Part shown: piece by piece, positions 31,462-37,655 of the stretch | Layout of the letters: every line of letters starts with the position of its first letter | How positions within the stretch are numbered: position 1 is the first letter of the stretch | From: an uncultured Clostridia bacterium | GTDB lineage: Bacteria; Bacillota; Clostridia; Oscillospirales; Ruminococcaceae | DNA: 37,655 nt | Assembly (NCBI GenBank): GCA_947631445.1 | Contig: CANRLN010000015.1 | Location: 1 to 37,655, forward strand | Direction: 5' to 3' | Translations under genes and position numbers: made by a program | Notes under the pieces: generated by a model | What the model saw: the letters and a program-made list of their open reading frames with translations, nothing else | The model's database searches: none | Told to the model about the DNA's origin: nothing

Positions 31462-32448
31462 TTAATTTTCACTACTTAGTATAACGTTGCATCTTACATC
31501 GCAAACCTGCCCCGTAACATAATGGTCGCAACATTTTATATCCTTTCTCCAGCTATACAAACTTTCGCAACTTAAAAATTCGTAAGCACAAAGCAGGCGT
31601 TTTTCAATTTCTGTATATTTTTTGCTGAGATAAATGTCCCTTGCAGGGACTACCCTTATATTTTTTGCCATTAAAGAAACTCCCAGAATATCAATGCTGG
31701 GATAGCTTCTTCCGTATCCGTCAACATATCCTTTTTTATACATTTGTGCAAGGATATTAGGAAATTCATGGGGATTGTCAAGGCAGACCATTGCCGCACG
31801 GTCAGCAGTTATATCCCCAAAATTCATCCATTCCTGCAAGGAATATTCCAGCTGATTTCCCATAGGTATATTATAAGAAAATTTTTTCATTGCATGGTAT
31901 TTAAAAATATAGTTGCAGGCAAGGTTATAAACACAATGATTATTCTGAATTTTTCCAAATTCGCTACCGACTGCAAAGGTAAGTTCATCGCTCGAATATT
32001 CCTGAACCAGTTCTTTTGATATTACAACGCAAGGGTCAATTGTATTGCTGACCAGTGAATATATAATTGGTTTGCCAATATCCTCCCTTACAAAGACGGT
32101 TGGGAGATTAAGCTCCAGTCTTTGGGAACATTTTTTGGCAATATTATAAACTTCGGGATATTTAAGCGAACCTACCTGATTAAAATTCATATGTAAAAAT
32201 TTCATTTCGGCAGGAATGTCCTCGGCAAGGATAGTTTTGGAAAATTTCCCCCAACCCGAAAGCCCCGCTATTTTTTGCCTTACAGCAAAATCCGAATCGA
32301 AAACATAGTCAAGATTATTTCCGACCAGATGATTTTTAAAGCTTCTGTTGTAAGAATTAAGATAGGACTTAAAGGTAACATCTATTTTTAAAAGAGGGTT
32401 TTCGTCATTGTTTTTCAGACAGTCGTTAAAGTTCATTTCAACACTCAT
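31462..32448 (-). CDS. M48-like protein with destroyed zinc site
   Basis: A 328-aa protein with the outline of an M48 metallopeptidase: a region like SDELTFAVG..., the metal-motif position, and a later ADRAA motif. In active enzymes the motif is HExxH; here it is SEFGK (162-166), with both histidines replaced. The third ligand Glu of ExxADRAA is Asp211 (DITADRAA). The catalytic Glu163 is kept. It is therefore probably a pseudo-peptidase, used for binding or scaffolding. No signal peptide or membrane segment. It lies between two dynamin genes with gaps of 21 bases on each side, so it should be part of their complex or its regulation. Confidence 0.75.
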   Translation of the reverse strand: MSVEMNFNDCLKNNDENPLLKIDVTFKSYLNSYNRSFKNHLVGNNLDYVFDSDFAVRQKIAGLSGWGKFSKTILAEDIPAEMKFLHMNFNQVGSLKYPEVYNIAKKCSQRLELNLPTVFVREDIGKPIIYSLVSNTIDPCVVISKELVQEYSSDELTFAVGSEFGKIQNNHCVYNLACNYIFKYHAMKKFSYNIPMGNQLEYSLQEWMNFGDITADRAAMVCLDNPHEFPNILAQMYKKGYVDGYGRSYPSIDILGVSLMAKNIRVVPARDIYLSKKYTEIEKRLLCAYEFLSCESLYSWRKDIKCCDHYVTGQVCDVRCNVILSSEN

Positions 32449-32469
32449 TTAATCAATTAACCCCCAATT

Positions 32470-34563
32470 CTAATTCTGTTTGTTTTTTTGGTTGGGCGTA
32501 GAGAAAGCCTGAATGGTATCGGTAAGTTCCTTGTGCATAACATAAGCGTCTGCAAGAATTGTGCTTATTTCGGTTCTTATTTTTGAAAGATTGTCATTTT
32601 CCTTTTCGGAAATGGTTGTTTTGGACTCTTTAAGCTTGTTAAGATTGTCAAGAGTATCCTGTGTGTCCGAAAGAATATTTTCTGCTTCGTCCTCAATCTT
32701 GCTTTTAAGTCCGTCAAAAGCTGTTACAACCTGTTGTCTAACCGTTTCGGTAAAGTCGGTTGTAACCTTCATTTCGTGGAACTGTTTTCTTACCTGCGAT
32801 TTAAAATCTTCCTTAAATTTGCTTATTCTTTCTTTAACCAGCAGTTTATCAACCGCAAATTTGCCCGTAAAAGTACCTGTAAGACCGGCGATAGCCACAA
32901 GGCAGAGGGTAACTGGAACGGCAATTGTCGAAACGCCGAGTATGCCCGTAAAGAATATGGCTGCATAATAAGTAAGGGTAAAGCTTGCAAATCCGGTTGA
33001 GCCACCAAGCAAAGCACCCTTTATGCCCGCCTCTCTAAATCCAAGAAAAATACCGCCCATAACAGAGCCTGCTGTGCCAATGGTTGCACCAATAATCTGG
33101 TCGGCAACACCGCCGTTTGTCTTGTGCTTTTCGCTTACTGCAAAAAGTTGCTGTATTCTTGCAACAGCGGCAAAAAATTCGTCCTCAAAATCTTGAAGTC
33201 GTTGTGCCTCGTCAGAAATTGCAATATTAATCTCATTTTGAATTTGTTCACAGATAAGCTGAGCCTTGTTTTCAATTGTTTCTTTTATCTTGTCATTAAG
33301 CTTTTTATGAATTGTTTTAAGTTTATTTGGCTTTAAATCATCTTGAGTCATTTCAAAATTATCAATAACCTGCATTGCAGCCTCTTCAATGGTTCTCCAA
33401 TAGTTGTCAAGAATAGGCATAAGGTTTTCAAACACCTGATTTGCGGCATTGTTAATCTTAACAAATTCCTGACGCTTTAAACGTCTTAAATCCTCTATTT
33501 CTTCTGTGGAACTTTTATATTTTTCCATAAACTCGTCATATTCCATTGCAAGGGCATTTTGACGAAGGGTTATAGAGCTAAGCACTTCTGTGCCTGCATT
33601 AATCACTTTGTTTGCCATAATCTGGAGAGTTATAGTACCTCTTTCCTTTGTAAGCATGGTTTCAAGAGCGTTTTCAAACTCTTTAAAATTACTCTCCTCA
33701 AGCAGTTTTTCGTCATGTTGTTGTTTGGCGTCCAAAGCTTTTTTTGCATACACGCCGATTACTTTAGGCACACCGATTTTTCTTTTATATACCTCAAATT
33801 CCTTTGAGTCCTCGCCCATTACCTTTTTAGCTTTTTCCATAACATATTTAGTAATACGGGTTCTGACCGTGTCGACAATTCTTTGTTCGTCTGCGGGAGA
33901 GAAAGTGCCAAAACAGTTTACAATAAATATAATTCTTCCGACATCGGAAGTAAGCATTTTGCTTTCAAGAAAATCCTTTTCAAACTGAGAGAAAGGAGAG
34001 TTTGCACTAATAACAAATACAGCAGCGTCTATGGTCGGAAGTATAGAAAGGGTGACGTTGGTCATCTGCTCATCATCATTAAGCCCCGGAGTGTCAATAA
34101 TATCCACATGATTTTTACAAAAATCAGTATCATAATAAACTGTAGCCTCTTTTACCGTTTCAGCTGTTTCTTCCGCTTCGGCGGTAAGCTTGGTGACATA
34201 GTTTTCCAGTTCTTCAATAGAAACCTTTTCGCTTTTGCCATTTTTATATTCCACCTGAACATAAGGATTTTCACTATATGTAACACGATTAAGTGTAGCC
34301 GTGGCAGGAAGAACATCGGCAGGAAGAATTTCCTGTCCCAAAAGGGCATTGATAAGGGTGGACTTTCCACGTTTAAACTCTCCAACAATAGCCACTTCAA
34401 AATGTTCATCGGAAACCTTAGAAATAGTGTCTTTTATTGAGCAGGCAGAATTGGAAAGCGAAAATTCTTCGCAGTAGCCAAGCAGTTGATTTAGTTTATC
34501 AACAAGAGAAGCAACCGTTCTTCTGTAGGAAGAATAGCTGCCATAATCTAATTGTTTATCCAT
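32470..34563 (-). CDS. Dynamin-like GTPase 1 (membrane hairpin)
   Basis: Bacterial dynamin-family GTPase, 697 aa. G1 GEFKRGKS (61-68), the switch-I threonine in PATATLN, G3 DTPGLND (157-163), then FIVNCFG near G4. Long helical middle and end. A hydrophobic region at about 484-570, rich in Gly/Ala and interrupted by a charged turn, looks like the membrane-inserting tip seen in bacterial dynamins. ATG at 34563 follows AAAGGAC. First gene of the operon, behind the promoter at 34661-34689. The pairing of a membrane-tip dynamin with a soluble one resembles known two-dynamin systems. Confidence 0.93.
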   Translation of the reverse strand: MDKQLDYGSYSSYRRTVASLVDKLNQLLGYCEEFSLSNSACSIKDTISKVSDEHFEVAIVGEFKRGKSTLINALLGQEILPADVLPATATLNRVTYSENPYVQVEYKNGKSEKVSIEELENYVTKLTAEAEETAETVKEATVYYDTDFCKNHVDIIDTPGLNDDEQMTNVTLSILPTIDAAVFVISANSPFSQFEKDFLESKMLTSDVGRIIFIVNCFGTFSPADEQRIVDTVRTRITKYVMEKAKKVMGEDSKEFEVYKRKIGVPKVIGVYAKKALDAKQQHDEKLLEESNFKEFENALETMLTKERGTITLQIMANKVINAGTEVLSSITLRQNALAMEYDEFMEKYKSSTEEIEDLRRLKRQEFVKINNAANQVFENLMPILDNYWRTIEEAAMQVIDNFEMTQDDLKPNKLKTIHKKLNDKIKETIENKAQLICEQIQNEINIAISDEAQRLQDFEDEFFAAVARIQQLFAVSEKHKTNGGVADQIIGATIGTAGSVMGGIFLGFREAGIKGALLGGSTGFASFTLTYYAAIFFTGILGVSTIAVPVTLCLVAIAGLTGTFTGKFAVDKLLVKERISKFKEDFKSQVRKQFHEMKVTTDFTETVRQQVVTAFDGLKSKIEDEAENILSDTQDTLDNLNKLKESKTTISEKENDNLSKIRTEISTILADAYVMHKELTDTIQAFSTPNQKNKQN

Positions 34564-34660
34564 AAAATAACCGTCCTTTCATTTCAATTATTAAATTAAG
34601 TATAAAGCTTGCTGACTTAGCGTAACACGCACCGGTTTATTTTTTTTCACTATTAATTAT

Positions 34661-34689
34661 ATTATATCACAAAAAAAATATTTTTTCAA
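34661..34689 (-). promoter_or_regulatory. Extended -10 promoter of the dynamin operon
   Basis: On the minus strand TTGAAA, 17 bases, TATAAT with TGA before the -10. It lies 98 bases before the first dynamin ATG. Confidence 0.8.
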
Positions 34690-34794
34690 TCCTTTTTCAT
34701 AATTTTGTTAAACACTCGTCAATATTATATAACTGTTACATAAATATATCCTATATAATTTGGTGGTTTTGCCAAAAAATAATTTTATAATAAT

Positions 34795-34825
34795 AAAAAA
34801 AGCGACCCTGTTTAAAACAGGTCAC
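34795..34825 (-). terminator. Rho-independent terminator of the NERD gene
   Basis: On the minus strand GTGACCTGTTT-taa-AACAGGGTCGC with one bulged G, followed by seven T's. It separates the NERD gene from the dynamin operon. Confidence 0.85.
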
Positions 34826-34851
34826 GTTTAGATTTTATTTTTGTTTTAGGG

Positions 34852-35486
34852 CTACTGTGTTTCACAAATCTTTTTTATTTCTTGATTATGCTGTTCTATC
34901 AATTCCTTGCTGGGTTTAACAATAATATTTTCAAGAACAACATTGTTAAGTTTTTCCAACTGTTCTTGGCTTATAATTGATTCAGAACTGGTTATTTTTT
35001 TTACAAGCAGGTTTGCACCTTTAAACACATAAGGTTTGCAACTGTTGCTTATTTTCAATTGACAGGTCGAATTGGAAAAGACTACACAATTGGAAATATC
35101 GTTTGTCAACTTATAATAGGATATGTCAAGTTTTGTATAAAGAATGTCTTTTAATGCTTTTACATGATTTAAATTTTGTTTTAATGGGTTTCTAAACGAT
35201 TGTTTTCTTTCGAGTTTGTCTAATTGTTTAGTCCAGTTGCTTGAATTATACTTACCAGTTATTATTCCAATATAGCCTTTAGTTTCGACTACGAAAATTC
35301 CTTGACGGCATAAAACAAGGTGGTCGATTTCGTAATAAGACAGATTGGTAACACTTTCAGGAGTTTTTAAAAAAACGTTATTATAAATAAAATAATTTTT
35401 TGAGGGAGCAAGAAAATTTCTTAATACATTATAAGTTTTTCTTTCAGCTTCCTTACCTGCTTTGATAATTTTTTGGTTTATGGTAA
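34852..35486 (-). pseudogene. NERD-domain fragment C (best-preserved NERD module)
   Basis: Third part of a broken gene. The frame is open from the A-run at 35487-35493 to the stop codon at 34852, but it has no usable start near its beginning. It shows a clear NERD (nuclease-related) domain: GKEAERKTYNVLRNF, EIDHLVL, GIFVVETKGYIG (the E-x-K catalytic-like pair), the later Trp, then NPLKQNLNH. After about 120 residues comes a second half of the fold containing SNCVVFSN. A TTG at 35109 would give only the last 85 residues and has no good ribosome site. This part continues segments B and A upstream. Confidence 0.7.
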
Positions 35487-36015
35487 TTTTTTTCTTTTAT
35501 CAATGTTTTTGCCTTTTCAAGCTTATTTTTTGGAACATCTTCAAGGTTTTCAAACGTAGTTTTAAATTTATCAAATGTCAGTATTTTTTGGTTGACATCT
35601 GTCTTAAACTGCATTGAATTAAGTGTAAGAACATAGCTAAATACTGGCAGGTTGTTATCAACAAGCTTTTGAATAAAATTATGAGATTTTGCAAGTGGCA
35701 AAACGGGATTTTCAAATACAAATTTAGTATTGTTTTGAGTGTTCTTGCAGATGGATTCCCAAGTCTTTTTATTTTCAGAGCCATGAATTTCACCAGGATA
35801 ATCAATTATCTCAAGCACTATAATCCCTTTAGAGGTTACAAGCAGATGGTCAAATTTCACGGCGGAATTTTTTATTTGTTTTTCTAATAAATAGATATTT
35901 TTAAAAACAGAATTTGACTTAGAATTTTTCAAATCTTCTACAAATTTAGAAAACTGCGTTTTAGCGTCTTTGGAGTTGTTTTTAAGTGAGGGATTGTTTA
36001 AAACTATGTCAAGGC
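35453..36015 (-). pseudogene. NERD-like fragment B (middle module)
   Basis: Middle part of the same broken gene. Its frame opens at the A-run of 36016-36024 and runs to a stop at 35453, just past the second A-run. It resembles a NERD domain with FDHLLVTSKGIIVLEIIDYP, then a Trp (KKTWES), NPVLPLAKSHNF and VFSYVLTLNS. The canonical E-x-K is E-I-I here, so this module is probably not catalytic. The first possible start, TTG at 35932, has no ribosome site. Confidence 0.65.
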
Positions 36016-37113
36016 TTTTTTTTTAGTTTTTTCTAAGAAAGAATTAGCGAAGTCACTAAAAATCTTTTCTTCAAATATATTGTCGTTTGAGTTAAGTTTT
36101 TCTGCAATAACTTTAATCAACGCATAAAATTCTTCTTCCGAGATAATATTTTTCTGAGCCATAACTTTTTCTCGAAGTGCCTTAAGGTTTGTCACAAGTG
36201 GTAGAGTTGTTTGATTAACAAATAGTTTGTTATTGATATTAAAGATGACATATCCAGCAACCTTTAAATGTTTCACGTTGACGCTTTTAAGCATTGAATC
36301 AAGCTGTTTTTGTACAAAATTGCGACATTTTTCAAAAAGAAAAGTAGGATTGTTAATGATATTAGTTCTTCTGTCTGCAATAAATTTAATCTTTGGAGTG
36401 GATTTCTCTATTGTAGCATTTGCTATATTTGTATATTCACGCTTTAAAATATAAATGCTACCCTGTGTGAACACAAAATATGTGCAGTGGTATCCACTTT
36501 CTGAATTGTTTTTATTGTCTTTGGTGAATTTTATAGTAGTATTTTTAAATATATGATATGCACCTTTTTGATTAAATATATGATGAAGAAATTTCAATTC
36601 ATCTTGTGCATTAATAGGACGGTTTCCATCAACATCTTTGCAAATTTCCTCAATTGGTCTTTGGTCAACATCTTCACAAACTTCTTCGATTGGTTCTGGA
36701 TTTAAAATGCTATCAACAACAGTTGGGTCAATTTTAGGAGGAACTGGGGTTGTTGTATCGGTTGGAATTTCTTTGGTTTCGTTGGTCTTATTTTCAGTTG
36801 TGGGAAGATTAGCATTTTCTTTAAGCAAATTACATTTTTTAAGTTCTGCAATAAGCAGTTCAAAGTTTTCAACATTTTTCAAATATTTTGCATCATTAAG
36901 ATTTTCACCGAGCTTTTCGAGGGTGTCTGTTTGGTCGACATAGTCCATAACCGTGGATACTTTAAGTTGTTTCTTAAGCCTGCCACATTCCTGTTGCATT
37001 TTACGCTTTTCTTTCTGCTTTTTTACATAGTTAAGCAGTTGTTTTGATGCTCCAGCGACAGCCGATACAGCGAGAGCAGAAATAGCAATTGTTAATTTGG
37101 TATTATTTTTCAT
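36004..37113 (-). CDS. Membrane-anchored NERD-like protein, N-terminal part (fragment A)
   Basis: First part of a gene that appears to run to 34852. It has one N-terminal membrane segment (about 7-27), a charged coiled-coil-like region, a Pro/Thr-rich linker (about 110-150) and a weak NERD-like module (YHCTYFVFTQGSIYIL, then NNPTFLFEKCRNFV). The NERD catalytic E-x-K is absent. It is 369 aa if it stops at the A-run; with B and C the protein would be about 750 aa. A good ribosome site (AAAGGAAG) precedes the ATG at 37113. I found no convincing promoter upstream. Confidence 0.7.
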   Translation of the reverse strand: MKNNTKLTIAISALAVSAVAGASKQLLNYVKKQKEKRKMQQECGRLKKQLKVSTVMDYVDQTDTLEKLGENLNDAKYLKNVENFELLIAELKKCNLLKENANLPTTENKTNETKEIPTDTTTPVPPKIDPTVVDSILNPEPIEEVCEDVDQRPIEEICKDVDGNRPINAQDELKFLHHIFNQKGAYHIFKNTTIKFTKDNKNNSESGYHCTYFVFTQGSIYILKREYTNIANATIEKSTPKIKFIADRRTNIINNPTFLFEKCRNFVQKQLDSMLKSVNVKHLKVAGYVIFNINNKLFVNQTTLPLVTNLKALREKVMAQKNIISEEEFYALIKVIAEKLNSNDNIFEEKIFSDFANSFLEKTKKKALT

Positions 37114-37167
37114 GGATAAATACTTCCTTTCTTTTGTTTAAAATATACTTATCAGATGAGTAAAAAA

Positions 37168-37205
37168 TTTTGTTCTCTGCCCATGGCGGAAAAATGCTAT
37201 GGGTT
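37168..37205. repeat. Interspersed palindromic repeat, copy 9 (weak)
   Basis: TTGTTCTCTGCCC-atggcggaaaa resembles the head of the family, strongly decayed. It lies between the NERD gene and the GH5 terminator. Confidence 0.35.
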
Positions 37206-37256
37206 AAAAATTAAACTATAATTAAATAGTTTGATTTTGAATAAAACATTTTGGGT

Positions 37257-37303
37257 AAAAAAAGACTACAAGTAAATAATTTTGAGTCGATACTTGTAGT
37301 CTT
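37257..37303 (-). terminator. Rho-independent terminator of the GH5 gene
   Basis: On the minus strand AAGACTACAAGTA and TACTTGTAGTCTT form a 13-bp perfect stem, followed by a run of seven T's. Confidence 0.9.
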
Positions 37304-37325
37304 AGTTTTAAAGTTATGATATTAT

Positions 37326-37655
37326 TTAGCCGTTAAGACCCTTTGCTTGAGAAAGTGAAATACCGTTTGAGCCAAGCGGAACATCGTGGTCAAGACCTAC
37401 AAATTTTCCGTTTTCCTGCCAAAGGGATTCTTTAACAAATGAATATTTTTCTTCGTCCCAGTTTACCCAGCTGTTGTCAAGAAGTCCGCCGGTGTCGCCG
37501 GAGTTAGGGTTTAAGCACCAGAATGTGTGATTGATATGATATGTGCAAAGAAGTTTTCTTAAATCGGTCATCCATGCTTGGTTAGGGCCACCGTCCATAA
37601 ATCCGCCCCATTCGCCGATAAGCAGGGGTGCAATTTCTTCGGTTTCGATATAAAG
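37326..37655 (-). CDS. GH5-family endoglucanase (cellulase), C-terminal end; cut by the window edge
   Basis: The C-terminal 109 residues of a glycoside hydrolase family 5 protein. The frame stays open to the window's edge, where LLIGEWGGF carries the family's catalytic nucleophile Glu. THINHT-like (CTYHINHTFWCLNPNSGDTGG) and LLDNSW follow, as in GH5 cellulases. It ends shortly after (KGLNG), so no dockerin or carbohydrate-binding module lies at this end. The rest of the gene, including the acid/base Glu and any N-terminal modules, is outside the window. The family fits a plant-fibre-degrading Ruminococcaceae host. Confidence 0.9.
   Translation of the reverse strand, partial: LYIETEEIAPLLIGEWGGFMDGGPNQAWMTDLRKLLCTYHINHTFWCLNPNSGDTGGLLDNSWVNWDEEKYSFVKESLWQENGKFVGLDHDVPLGSNGISLSQAKGLNG

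Noticed and set aside
34852-35109. A separate 85-aa gene starting with TTG at 35109
   Set aside because: The same frame is open for another 125 codons upstream and encodes the rest of a NERD domain, so it is only the tail.
34852-37113. Programmed -1 ribosomal frameshifting as the single explanation of the NERD breaks
   Set aside because: The first junction fits -1, but the second needs the opposite direction, so one mechanism of that kind cannot explain both.

Overview
The window looks like chromosomal DNA of a low-GC, Gram-positive anaerobe of the class Clostridia, most likely Oscillospirales/Ruminococcaceae. The evidence is the tRNAs without encoded CCA, the sigma-A promoters (TTGACA-17-TATAAT), a SAM-I riboswitch on metK, sortase and cell-wall proteins, DUF421/DUF4363 genes, and the end of a GH5 cellulase. 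I cannot name the species.

Layout. 1-410: the 3' end of a 5S rRNA gene and four tRNAs (Lys, Glu, CAT, Trp), closed by a terminator. 482-1945: an unknown small protein facing a DHH-family phosphoesterase. 2184-6380: a cell-surface block with a secreted membrane-anchored protein, a sortase, a membrane protein, and a fused Wzz/BY-kinase. 6389-8549: an orphan antitoxin-like gene, then asnB with its ribosome site locked in a 13-bp hairpin. 8801-14098: a five-gene operon of cysK, a cytoplasmic SxxK hydrolase, two unrelated glutamate-cysteine ligases and a class-II amidotransferase. 14383-16642: two exported proteins, each with its own promoter. 16922-21246: pfkA, an M50 protease, prmA, and the oppositely oriented DUF421/DUF4363 pair. 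21524-26863: circularly permuted ATP-grasp, alpha-E, transglutaminase, and two M14-type deacylase paralogues, the second without its metal ligands. 27041-28501: metK behind a SAM-I riboswitch. 28672-37113, all on the minus strand: tyrA; a three-gene operon in which two dynamin-like GTPases flank an M48-family protein whose zinc site is destroyed; and a membrane-anchored reading frame with three NERD-like segments, broken twice at A-runs. The window ends in a GH5 cellulase gene.

Sulfur metabolism recurs: cysK makes cysteine, the two ligases could make gamma-glutamyl-cysteine-like compounds, the amidotransferase may cleave gamma-glutamyl bonds, and metK uses methionine. The most novel candidates are (i) the dynamin / dead M48 / dynamin operon with its triple-NERD neighbour, (ii) the double gamma-glutamyl ligase operon, and (iii) the ATP-grasp/alpha-E/transglutaminase run followed by an active/inactive M14 pair. 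A family of short GC-rich palindromic intergenic repeats is scattered through the window.
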